Origin: Anaerolineales bacterium
Lineage (GTDB): Bacteria; Chloroflexota; Anaerolineae; Anaerolineales; Villigracilaceae
Assembly: GCA_026928255.1 (NCBI GenBank)
Contig: JAIXKJ010000008.1
Coordinates: 1-39,429 of the forward strand
DNA: 39,429 nt
Direction of reading: 5' to 3'
The translations under genes were made by a program, and so were the position numbers. Positions 1 to 10,542 of the stretch are shown here, piece by piece. A model generated the notes under the pieces. The model was not told where the DNA came from. It saw only the letters and a list, made by a program, of their open reading frames with translations, and ran no database searches. The first letter of the stretch is position 1. Each line of letters begins with the position of its first letter.

Positions 1-15
1 TGGAGGCGGCGGGCA

Positions 16-3000
16 GTTACAAATACTTCGATCCGATTGAGGATACTGAAACAAAGTATATTATTACATACAAGCGTTATTAGAACGTGTTACAAATACT
101 TCGATCCGATTGAGGATACTGAAACAAATCGCAAGGGAATTGGGACAGGGAGGGTTTGACGCGTTACAAATACTTCGATCCGATTGAGGATACTGAAACT
201 TGGCGGTTTGCGAACTCGGCAAACGCCCTTGTCTTCGTTACAAATACTTCGATCCGATTGAGGATACTGAAACAACTTCGTAAATGCCTTGACCGTCTTC
301 GCCGTCGTCCGGTTACAAATACTTCGATCCGATTGAGGATACTGAAACGTCGAATCTCCCGCCGCAATCTCGCTCTTCGACCGAGTTACAAATACTTCGA
401 TCCGATTGAGGATACTGAAACTTGATGATTTTTGCTTCGGCGGGTTGCTCTGCTTGCGGTTACAAATACTTCGATCCGATTGAGGATACTGAAACAATTG
501 CAAACGGAATGGGGCATTGAAAGCAACGCAGTTACAAATACTTCGATCCGATTGAGGATACTGAAACAAGAAATTACTTGTCGAACACCCGGAATTGTTC
601 AGCAAGTTACAAATACTTCGATCCGATTGAGGATACTGAAACGTCTGCAATTGATTCGTCAAATCGCCGCCTCGCCGATGTTACAAATACTTCGATCCGA
701 TTGAGGATACTGAAACAGAAACAACAAACCTTTATCAATGCGACGAGCGAGGTTACAAATACTTCGATCCGATTGAGGATACTGAAACCGACACCACAGA
801 GCGACTTTCCGGGCTAAGCTCGACGTTACAAATACTTCGATCCGATTGAGGATACTGAAACCCGTCGTTCGCAATCATCTCATTCCCGCCGCTAACGTTA
901 CAAATACTTCGATCCGATTGAGGATACTGAAACGTTACAAGGCGACGGGCGACGCTCATAGAAGTTTTGGTTACAAATACTTCGATCCGATTGAGGATAC
1001 TGAAACTTGGAAATTCCACTACGGCATTTGATGCTTTATACGTTACAAATACTTCGATCCGATTGAGGATACTGAAACTGACTATGCCGCAAATTGTCAT
1101 CCCGACAATTACATTTAGTTACAAATACTTCGATCCGATTGAGGATACTGAAACTGAAAATCGAGCGAAAGCGAATTGTTGAAAACGCGCGGTTACAAAT
1201 ACTTCGATCCGATTGAGGATACTGAAACCCCGACGGAAACTTATCAGCGCTTCGGGACTCGCCGTTACAAATACTTCGATCCGATTGAGGATACTGAAAC
1301 ATGCTGGCGCTGGCAGTCCGCACAGTTAGCATTTTTGTGTTACAAATACTTCGATCCGATTGAGGATACTGAAACGAAAAAGAAGAGGCGTACTGGGCGG
1401 CGATCCACATTCGTTACAAATACTTCGATCCGATTGAGGATACTGAAACAAGAAAAGCGGTGATTTTCAGCGGCTCAAAATTATAGTTACAAATACTTCG
1501 ATCCGATTGAGGATACTGAAACTCGTATCGTCTGCGACTTCTCGCCGCTCGTTATCATGTTACAAATACTTCGATCCGATTGAGGATACTGAAACTCGTA
1601 TCGTCTGCGACTTCTCGCCGCTCGTTATCATGTTACAAATACTTCGATCCGATTGAGGATACTGAAACCAACAGAGCCGGGCGTCAGGCGTTGGTTCGCC
1701 AAAGGTTACAAATACTTCGATCCGATTGAGGATACTGAAACTTCCAACACGTCAGACAGATTGCCAGATTCTTCAATGTTACAAATACTTCGATCCGATT
1801 GAGGATACTGAAACAATGCCGTTTGTGCCTTTTGTCTCGATGTAGGTCTTCGTTACAAATACTTCGATCCGATTGAGGATACTGAAACTGAATGTGTTCT
1901 TCCGACAAGCATACTTGGTCATAAGTTACAAATACTTCGATCCGATTGAGGATACTGAAACTATATGCGTCTGGTGCCATTGGTAGCGCGGGAACATGTT
2001 ACAAATACTTCGATCCGATTGAGGATACTGAAACAAAGATGACAGTCAGTAAAAATAACTTATTTAGCCGTTACAAATACTTCGATCCGATTGAGGATAC
2101 TGAAACGAATTGGCGGCGATTGCGGACAGCGGTCAGAAGCATGTTACAAATACTTCGATCCGATTGAGGATACTGAAACACCATCTGCCCGCGATTTGGG
2201 TTAAGCGCGTGGGCGGTTACAAATACTTCGATCCGATTGAGGATACTGAAACCGCATATCTCACCATGCGGGGCTTTGGCGTTGAGTCGTTACAAATACT
2301 TCGATCCGATTGAGGATACTGAAACCGTCGGGCGGCATTTGCTGCATGGCGTTTTTTATTTGTTACAAATACTTCGATCCGATTGAGGATACTGAAACGT
2401 GTCTGCATTCGACGTTGACCGCGATTTGAGCATGTTACAAATACTTCGATCCGATTGAGGATACTGAAACCTGTTTCCGTGCTAATGACAACGGCATATT
2501 CAACCGGTTACAAATACTTCGATCCGATTGAGGATACTGAAACTTGCATTATTGGTAAATATATTTATTCCGTCCATGTGTTACAAATACTTCGATCCGA
2601 TTGAGGATACTGAAACAAGCGGGAACGTAAATGCCATGACGATCAACGCTACAAGTTACAAATACTTCGATCCGATTGAGGATACTGAAACTATTTGACG
2701 ACGTTTCATGGAAAATCCCTGCAGTATGTTACAAATACTTCGATCCGATTGAGGATACTGAAACCACTTCTCGGCGATTTCCTCGATAGACCATCCTTGT
2801 TGTTACAAATACTTCGATCCGATTGAGGATACTGAAACTGCTACCCCTTCTTCAGTTCCGACTTTGACGGTTTCCGTTACAAATACTTCGATCCGATTGA
2901 GGATACTGAAACCAAAACTTCCGCATGTTGGGCGCGTATACTAATCAAGTTACAAATACTTCGATCCGATTGAGGATACTGAAACACGGGACGAGAGCAG

Positions 3001-6000
3001 AAAGCAAATCTAGAAAACTCTGTTACAAATACTTCGATCCGATTGAGGATACTGAAACTACAAGGCAGCCGACATTGCCGCTCTCCCGCCAGAAGTTACA
3101 AATACTTCGATCCGATTGAGGATACTGAAACGACCGTAAGCGGTCAGGGTTGATAGGTCGGATAGCGGTTACAAATACTTCGATCCGATTGAGGATACTG
3201 AAACGCCACGTCTGTCAACGCTGAGAGAATGAACAACGTCGTTACAAATACTTCGATCCGATTGAGGATACTGAAACTCGTGATCGTCTCGTTGTAGGCG
3301 GCTGTTGCGATTTTGTGTTACAAATACTTCGATCCGATTGAGGATACTGAAACAAAATTTTTATTATCCATTGTTCGCAATCGCAAAAGTTACAAATACT
3401 TCGATCCGATTGAGGATACTGAAACAACGAGCGCATGGTAATGCGGGGCGCCCCGTTCTTGTGTTACAAATACTTCGATCCGATTGAGGATACTGAAACG
3501 TCCACTGATTGGCTCTTGCTTTGCGGTCAGTGTTTGCGTTACAAATACTTCGATCCGATTGAGGATACTGAAACTGAGAAATTGAAAGGCGAAGGCATAG
3601 AAATATTAGACGTTACAAATACTTCGATCCGATTGAGGATACTGAAACTAGGTTTCGACTTTGTTATAGATGGAAGCGGGAAAAATGTTACAAATACTTC
3701 GATCCGATTGAGGATACTGAAACTGAGATTTACTCGATAGCATTCTGGAGGATGCGCTGGTTACAAATACTTCGATCCGATTGAGGATACTGAAACATAA
3801 CCGCGTCAACGCTTCAAAAGCCAACGCGGAAAGTTACAAATACTTCGATCCGATTGAGGATACTGAAACGTTTTGTCTGGCAATGCCATACGCGGTATTT
3901 TGCGGTTACAAATACTTCGATCCGATTGAGGATACTGAAACGTTACGAAGCGACAGGCGGCGCGTGTAAGGTTTACGTTACAAATACTTCGATCCGATTG
4001 AGGATACTGAAACTGCAATTTTGCAAGGTTATTCCGACTCCGTCCAGTCGGTTACAAATACTTCGATCCGATTGAGGATACTGAAACAGGGATGGGGATA
4101 TACTCGACTGCCAACTTCGCTTCGTTACAAATACTTCGATCCGATTGAGGATACTGAAACGTCGGCGCTTTGTTTGATTTCGTGCTGGACGATAAGTTAC
4201 AAATACTTCGATCCGATTGAGGATACTGAAACCTTTGGACGGGCTATCTCCCACACGTCCGATTGTTTGTTACAAATACTTCGATCCGATTGAGGATACT
4301 GAAACAAATTTTCGGTTACGAAACGGGCGACTTGTACGAGCGTTACAAATACTTCGATCCGATTGAGGATACTGAAACATATCCGCGCCGCCATAAATAA
4401 ATTCGTTCGTCATGGTTACAAATACTTCGATCCGATTGAGGATACTGAAACAAAGACTCTGCACATCATCCTCGCGCAACACATCATCGTTACAAATACT
4501 TCGATCCGATTGAGGATACTGAAACTTATGATGGTCTGCCATCATCGCAACTCGCTCGGCTGAGTTACAAATACTTCGATCCGATTGAGGATACTGAAAC
4601 TTTAACAAAGGGGTTAGCGCTATGCAGTCGTCTTTGGTTACAAATACTTCGATCCGATTGAGGATACTGAAACTTCGAGAAAATTCTCGCTCAATGTCAA
4701 GCGTTCTTGTTACAAATACTTCGATCCGATTGAGGATACTGAAACTCGCGCTGAGGATATTCAAAAAGATATTTCTCGCGTAGTTACAAATACTTCGATC
4801 CGATTGAGGATACTGAAACAACGAATTGCCGCCGGGCAGTCCGTCGAGATAGGGGTTACAAATACTTCGATCCGATTGAGGATACTGAAACATCGCAACA
4901 ATCGCCGAAGTTGTCCGAACGCCAGAGAGTTACAAATACTTCGATCCGATTGAGGATACTGAAACAGCATTTACTCGACCGTTATCAGGTGGATTTCGTC
5001 CGTTACAAATACTTCGATCCGATTGAGGATACTGAAACTGAAGAAGCAAGGAATTATTGAGCGCGAAGGAACTAGTTACAAATACTTCGATCCGATTGAG
5101 GATACTGAAACGAACGTATAACGGCAGGTCGGTCAGCGTGTATGAGGGTTACAAATACTTCGATCCGATTGAGGATACTGAAACGTTACTATCAAGCAAA
5201 TTGTCCAAATCGAAATCATCGTTACAAATACTTCGATCCGATTGAGGATACTGAAACAGAAAGAACCATATAATCCAAATCTTCAAAGGTAGTGTTACAA
5301 ATACTTCGATCCGATTGAGGATACTGAAACCTGGTATATACGGCGCGACGGTTGCGGGAGATTTTGTTACAAATACTTCGATCCGATTGAGGATACTGAA
5401 ACTGGTCATAAACCAACTGGCAGGTGATTTGATAAATGTTACAAATACTTCGATCCGATTGAGGATACTGAAACTGCAATTTTGCAAGGTTATTCCGACT
5501 CCGTCCAGTCGGTTACAAATACTTCGATCCGATTGAGGATACTGAAACAGGGATGGGGATATACTCGACTGCCAACTTCGCTTCGTTACAAATACTTCGA
5601 TCCGATTGAGGATACTGAAACACACGATGAGCGATACGGCATTGCCGTACTCCGCGTGGTTACAAATACTTCGATCCGATTGAGGATACTGAAACATGAA
5701 ATCGCCAACGACGCTCTTGCCGAACACAATGGTTACAAATACTTCGATCCGATTGAGGATACTGAAACACGAAGGAAGACGTTGCGCTTTGGGTTAGAGA
5801 GATTGGTTACAAATACTTCGATCCGATTGAGGATACTGAAACAAATATCTTGTGTTGTGCGAAGCGGCGGCGCGGCTGTGCGAGTTACAAATACTTCGAT
5901 CCGATTGAGGATACTGAAACATTGGGTGGTCTATCTCGGCGATTGGTTCGCTGCGCTGTTACAAATACTTCGATCCGATTGAGGATACTGAAACCGCACC

Positions 6001-8130
6001 ATCCGCAATCAAGGCAAAGCGCTTGACAGGTTACAAATACTTCGATCCGATTGAGGATACTGAAACTTGCAATTCGCGCCGAACGCGCGCATATCAGCGA
6101 CGCGTTACAAATACTTCGATCCGATTGAGGATACTGAAACATCGCGCCGCCGAAGATGGAAACGAGCGGTATCAAGTTACAAATACTTCGATCCGATTGA
6201 GGATACTGAAACTCGCCGCGCCCGCGATAATATTGCCGACGCGCATAAGTTACAAATACTTCGATCCGATTGAGGATACTGAAACGACGGGCTTGCGGTA
6301 TAAGCGGCTTATGCTCGGCGAAGTTACAAATACTTCGATCCGATTGAGGATACTGAAACAAACATACATTTATATATGTTTTATCTGCGTATTTTCGTTA
6401 CAAATACTTCGATCCGATTGAGGATACTGAAACGACAAAACCGGAATTTCCTCGACCGAGCCGTCTTCTGTTACAAATACTTCGATCCGATTGAGGATAC
6501 TGAAACCGTCATCTGTGGATTGTATAAATCCTAACAGGGACGGTTACAAATACTTCGATCCGATTGAGGATACTGAAACGACGAAAATCAATCAATGGAC
6601 GCTTGGAAGGCGCAGTGTTACAAATACTTCGATCCGATTGAGGATACTGAAACATCGAACACGGGCGTCGGACGACCGCGAAACGCGCGGTTACAAATAC
6701 TTCGATCCGATTGAGGATACTGAAACGATTACTGCGCGGTCATTTTGGAGCGCATGGCGGCGGTTACAAATACTTCGATCCGATTGAGGATACTGAAACC
6801 GCCGTTGGTCGTCATCCTTCATCCGCGCCATCGCCGCTTCGGTTACAAATACTTCGATCCGATTGAGGATACTGAAACCTTCGACAGGTCAACGTTAACA
6901 CGACGTGGAAGCCGTTACAAATACTTCGATCCGATTGAGGATACTGAAACCGCACATAGTGGCAACGCGGACTAACGCGCCAACTGCCGTTACAAATACT
7001 TCGATCCGATTGAGGATACTGAAACCCACATAGCAAGGCACGAAGAAGGGGAAGAGAAATAAGTTACAAATACTTCGATCCGATTGAGGATACTGAAACA
7101 TTGTGATCGGCGCGCCAGCCATCGAGTGGCAAAGGTTACAAATACTTCGATCCGATTGAGGATACTGAAACGCCGACTTTGCCATCGTCGCCGCCGTCCA
7201 AAATGCAGTTACAAATACTTCGATCCGATTGAGGATACTGAAACGCGAAAATCTTCGCACAAGGTATCTTGGCAATGGCTGGTTACAAATACTTCGATCC
7301 GATTGAGGATACTGAAACGTGAGACTATCCAACGCCTCCATCGTGCGCTTGCCGTTACAAATACTTCGATCCGATTGAGGATACTGAAACCATAGAGCCG
7401 CGCCGCGTTTGCGCGAGATGCGGCGCGTCTTTTGTGTTACAAATACTTCGATCCGATTGAGGATACTGAAACTGTACCGACTCCCGCGTTGCGATTTACT
7501 ACGCCCGCAGTTACAAATACTTCGATCCGATTGAGGATACTGAAACGCTATAGCGGCGGCGCTTGCCTTAGGCGCGTCCGCGTTACAAATACTTCGATCC
7601 GATTGAGGATACTGAAACCTGGCACTTCGGCGTTATCCAGCGCCAACTTCGCCGGTTACAAATACTTCGATCCGATTGAGGATACTGAAACAGAAACAAG
7701 CCGCCGCGAAACTCGCCGCCGCGAAACGTTACAAATACTTCGATCCGATTGAGGATACTGAAACTTCGCGGGGGCAAAATCAAAAGGGGGCGGGTGTTCT
7801 GTTACAAATACTTCGATCCGATTGAGGATACTGAAACATTTGAAAGCGCGTCTCTTCGAGAATCCCCTGTACTTGTTACAAATACTTCGATCCGATTGAG
7901 GATACTGAAACGCGCTCATGTCTTCCAGCACGTCGGCTATACGTTTGAGTTACAAATACTTCGATCCGATTGAGGATACTGAAACCGGCGGTGGCGGTTG
8001 AGACTGAAGCGCCAGACTCGGGTTACAAATACTTCGATCCGATTGAGGATACTGAAACTTGACCCCTACGACCTGCTGTTTGCCGAGAGATTTGTTACAA
8101 ATACTTCGATCCGATTGAGGATACTGAAAC
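16..8130 (+). CRISPR. CRISPR array, 111 full repeats, truncated at left edge
   Basis: I count 111 copies of a 37-nt repeat beginning GTTACAAATACTTCG and ending GGATACTGAAAC; all copies look identical by eye. The 110 spacers between them are mostly 35-38 nt (mean about 36.4), with outliers of 42 and 45 nt. Bases 1-15 look like the tail of a further spacer, so the array continues to the left. The repeat 3' end ACTGAAAC resembles the 8-nt crRNA 5' handle of class 1 (type I/III) systems, which implies + strand transcription and a leader to the left. The repeat has only a weak internal dyad (ATCC/GGAT) and a direct ATACT repeat. No cas gene lies in the window, so the subtype is not assigned. The reading frames that run through the array are artefacts. 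Confidence 0.98.
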
Positions 8131-8181
8131 TTTGCTCATTATTATCTGCCCACTCCTGTGGATAACGTTACACACACTAGG
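8131..8181 (+). repeat. Terminal spacer plus decayed last CRISPR repeat
   Basis: Exactly 36 nt after the last intact repeat, a spacer-sized interval, the sequence GTTACACACACTAGG begins at 8167. It matches the first 15 nt of the repeat at 12 positions, after which similarity is lost. Decayed repeats normally mark the leader-distal end, so this supports the array being read left to right. The 36-nt interval 8131-8166 would be the oldest spacer. Confidence 0.7.
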
Positions 8182-8197
8182 GCAGTAATCGCCTAAG

Positions 8198-8663
8198 TTA
8201 GTCATCCTGCGCTCCTAAAATCCAGCCGCAATATCGAGCGACAATCAAATCGTCCGCCCACGCTTCGGGCATACTCAGCACCTCCTGCGGCGTCCAATGC
8301 CAGCGCGATAAATCCAACAATTGAATCATGCGCGCCACGTCCTCGACGGGATGATGAAAATTCACGTTAACGGGCAGGTTGGGAACGTCCGCTTCGGACT
8401 TGCCGTAATACTTTTTCAGCCAGACGAGGGCGGCGAGGCTTTTTTTCCTGTTCCGTGTCGTCCGCTTCGGGCAGTTTTGGCTGCCAGTGCGGGATAATAA
8501 GCGGCATGGGAGTACTCGCAGGCGGGTACTCAGCCACGCGCTTTTGCACAGCGCGTACCGATAGCGTCAGCGCCTTTTTCAAATAGGGCATGACTTTCTT
8601 GGGGGATTCTTTCAGGGCTTTCAATAATTCATCGAAGCCGCGAATTTCGAGAACGTCCGACAT
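8198..8663 (-). pseudogene. Prophage remnant: HK97-gp10-like N-terminus joined to a frameshifted phage-like tail
   Basis: Reading leftwards from the ATG at 8663, the first ~52 residues (MSDVLEIRGFDELLKALKES then a basic helix and a YPPAS motif) resemble HK97 gp10-family head-tail connector proteins. Family members are usually longer, and here the YPPAS motif is soon followed by unrelated sequence. At a run of seven A residues (8440-8446) the frame that started at 8663 becomes non-protein-like and stops at 8367. The frame obtained by dropping one A reads convincingly (SLAALVWLKKYYGKSEAD, later WTPQEVLSMPEAWADDLI) to a TAA at 8198-8200. This second part looks like a small phage tail-assembly type protein, but I cannot name it. 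Most likely a deletion fusion plus a homopolymer indel in a dead prophage; slippage at the A7 run is the alternative. Confidence 0.6.
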
Positions 8664-8704
8664 GGGAATTTCCTTTATGGCTTGAAAAATTGTATAATAC
8701 GAGC

Positions 8705-8989
8705 ATGACCGCGATTATTCAATTCAATGGCACAATTGCAACGATTACCGACGGAGTTTGGAAATCGGACGATATTGTCTTGCAAATAAAACTGCAAAGA
8801 TTTCGAGACAGTTTAGAGGGGTTGAAATACGCATTGCATCCAGATCAATATGATGGCGGCGACGCTCGAGGGGCAGTTGAATTACTGGGCGGCGACGCCG
8901 TAATACTATATGCGGATGAATTTATAAACTCCGACGACGGTCTTGATGAAAACGGTCTTGACGAAAACGGAATGCCACGCATTTACTAA
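8705..8989 (+). CDS. Small hypothetical protein
   Basis: A 94-residue frame starting ATG at 8705 (an in-frame TTG at 8690 is less likely). I do not recognise the family. The C-terminus carries a near-perfect tandem of GLDEN, encoded by a 15-nt direct duplication at about 8940-8969, so the end of the gene has slipped or expanded. A TATAAT at 8693-8698 lies only six bases before the ATG, which would place transcription start at or next to the start codon, i.e. a leaderless message; no Shine-Dalgarno sequence is visible. It lies opposite to, and between, two minus-strand prophage pieces and its stop overlaps the stop of the right-hand piece. It could be a phage-derived gene or a later insertion. 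Confidence 0.5.
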   Translation: MTAIIQFNGTIATITDGVWKSDDIVLQIKLQRFRDSLEGLKYALHPDQYDGGDARGAVELLGGDAVILYADEFINSDDGLDENGLDENGMPRIY

Positions 8990-9144
8990 GCCTGCCTGCG
9001 TAACACGTCAATCATATCATCCTTCGGCTTGTCCTGACTTACGCCCGGTCTCACCCAGCACCGACAGCGTGGATGCGCGTGCGGCTGAAGAATATCCCCG
9101 CTTTTTTTATCCTTCATAAAGAAGACTCGCGCCAGCGCTAGCAT
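8986..9144 (-). pseudogene. C-terminal fragment of a phage head morphogenesis (Mu F/SPP1 gp7-like) protein
   Basis: The minus strand reads ...ARVFFMKDKKSGDI... followed by PHAHPRCRCWVRPG and a TAG at 8986-8988. The HPxCRC motif near a C-terminus is the hallmark of the minor head protein/head morphogenesis family (Mu gpF, SPP1 gp7). Only about 50 residues remain; the frame is closed upstream by a TAG after a short non-homologous stretch, so the gene has lost its 5' part. Together with the gp10-like remnant downstream in the same direction this keeps the usual phage order of head genes before connector and tail genes. Confidence 0.6.
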
Positions 9145-9258
9145 GACAAATATAAAGCGTCTCTTTTTTTCTTGCTTAATCGTCTACAATTTTACTGAAA
9201 AGCAACTTGTCATTACGTCGCCGCCTCGCAGAAGACAATTTCCCCGCTTCAATGCCAC

Positions 9259-9287
9259 TTGACACAGAACAAGCGTTCGAGTATGAT
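9259..9287 (+). promoter_or_regulatory. lexA promoter with LexA box
   Basis: TTGACA at 9259-9264, a 17-nt spacer and TATGAT at 9282-9287 form a strong sigma-70 type promoter. Inside the spacer, 9267-9278 reads GAAC-AAGC-GTTC, fitting the Gram-positive/Chloroflexi LexA consensus GAACRNRYGTTC at every position. A repressor bound there would block RNA polymerase, giving classic autorepression. Confidence 0.85.
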
Positions 9288-9350
9288 TACTAGCACAAAT
9301 GAGCGAAGAACTCGCGCTTACGCCGATTCGTCGGCAGGAGGCTTGAAACT

Positions 9351-10022
9351 ATGGTTAGAAAAAGCAAAGGCATCGGCGAACGCCACCAAAAGATTTTAGA
9401 CTTCATCGCGTCCTATCAACGCGAACACAAACACCCGCCATCCATCCGCGAGATTGGCGAACACTGCGACATCTCGTCCACGTCGGTCGTCAACTACTAT
9501 CTCGATCAATTGGAAAAAGAAGGCTTGCTCGAACGCTCGCGCAAAATCTCGCGCGGAATGCGACTGACGAACAACAGCCCGCTCGGCGATTTATTGCGCG
9601 TTCCCGTCTTGGGCGTCATTCAAGCGGGCGAACCCATCCCCATCCCCGCTTCCGACTTCAACCCCTTCACCGCCGAAGACACCGTAGACATCGCCGCCTC
9701 GCTTATGTCGTCCAAAGAAAAGGGGAAAGATTTATTCGCCCTGCACGTTCAAGGGGACTCGATGATTGACGCAATGATCAACGACGGCGACATCGTCATC
9801 CTCAAACCCGCGCAAGAAGCGCGCAACGGCGAAATGGTCGCCGTTTGGCTTTCGGACAAAAACGAAACCACGCTAAAATATTTCTACAAAGAAAAAGAAG
9901 GCTACCGTTTGCAACCCGCCAACCCGACCATGAAACCGATTATGGTCAAGAAGAGCGAGCCGCTAGAAATCAAAGGCAAAGTCGTCATGGTCATTCGCAA
10001 GATGGAACGACTGGTCGCTTAA
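9351..10022 (+). CDS. lexA: LexA repressor, SOS regulator
   Basis: 223 residues, close to the family norm. The N-terminal winged helix (residues ~10-70, with HPPSIREIGEHCDISSTSVV as recognition region) is followed by an S24 self-cleavage domain: cleavage pair Ala92-Gly93 in QAGEPI, catalytic Ser137 in GDSMID and Lys176 in TTLKYF. It represses DNA-damage genes until RecA filaments trigger autocleavage. The start is set by AGGAGG at 9336-9341, nine bases before the ATG. It is a single-gene unit with a LexA box in its own promoter and a strong terminator behind it. A second matching box sits at the ATPase gene near 15.56 kb. Confidence 0.97.
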   Translation: MVRKSKGIGERHQKILDFIASYQREHKHPPSIREIGEHCDISSTSVVNYYLDQLEKEGLLERSRKISRGMRLTNNSPLGDLLRVPVLGVIQAGEPIPIPASDFNPFTAEDTVDIAASLMSSKEKGKDLFALHVQGDSMIDAMINDGDIVILKPAQEARNGEMVAVWLSDKNETTLKYFYKEKEGYRLQPANPTMKPIMVKKSEPLEIKGKVVMVIRKMERLVA

Positions 10023-10041
10023 AGAAAAATCTATCTTAATA

Positions 10042-10072
10042 AAAAAGACCGCCCGAAACGGGCGGTCTTTTT
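10042..10072. terminator. Bidirectional terminator between lexA and rplL
   Basis: Perfect stem AAAAAGACCGCCCG / CGGGCGGTCTTTTT with an AAA loop. The A-run on one side and T-run on the other let it serve both lexA (+) and the convergent ribosomal operon (-). Confidence 0.9.
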
Positions 10073-10090
10073 GTTGCATTCTCAGCGGAA

Positions 10091-10468
10091 TTACTCGACG
10101 ACGATCTGCGCGCCGGCTTCTTCCAACTTCTTCTTAGCGTCCATCGCGGCGTCTTTGCCCACGCCAGTGAGGACTTTCCCGCCGACGGTTTCGGCGAGCG
10201 CTTTGGCTTCGCCCAAACCGAGCGAGGTCAATTGGCGCACGACTTTAATCACGTCAATTTTCTTCGCGCCCGCGTCTTTGATGACCACGTCGAATTCGGT
10301 CTTCTCTTCGACGGGTTCGGCGGCGGCGGCAGGTCCAGCGGCGGCGACAGCCACCGGCGCGGCGGCGGAAACGCCCCACTTCTCTTCCAATTGCTTGACG
10401 AGATCAGCCGCCTCAAGGACGGAAAGGGTGGAGAGTTCTTCCACGAGTTTTTCGAGTTTTTCAGACAT
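10091..10468 (-). CDS. rplL: Ribosomal protein L7/L12
   Basis: 125 residues, typical for bacterial L7/L12: an N-terminal dimerisation helix pair (residues 1-~33), an Ala/Pro-rich hinge ([18 protein letters not shown]) and the C-terminal factor-binding domain with [20 protein letters not shown]. It forms the flexible ribosomal stalk with L10 and recruits EF-Tu and EF-G. An AAGGAG lies upstream of the ATG. It follows rplJ by about 75 nt and is the last gene of the operon: the terminator at 10042-10072 follows directly, and rpoB is not next as it is in many bacteria. Confidence 0.97.
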   Translation of the reverse strand: MSEKLEKLVEELSTLSVLEAADLVKQLEEKWGVSAAAPVAVAAAGPAAAAEPVEEKTEFDVVIKDAGAKKIDVIKVVRQLTSLGLGEAKALAETVGGKVLTGVGKDAAMDAKKKLEEAGAQIVVE

Positions 10469-10542
10469 TGTTTAGCGCTCCTTGCTAAAAGTAGATAATT
10501 TGATTTGATGCGACGCGGGCTTTTCAACCCGCTGAAATTAGG

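Noticed and set aside
7692..7727. Spacer with an internal direct repeat (CCGCCGCGAAAC)
   Set aside because: Explained by a low-complexity target; length is normal and repeats on either side are intact.
90..7973. Many repetitive reading frames across the array, encoding recurring peptides such as YKYFDPIEDTET or FQYPQSDRSICN
   Set aside because: They are the translation of the CRISPR repeat in different frames; unit length varies with the spacers, so no consistent repeat protein exists.
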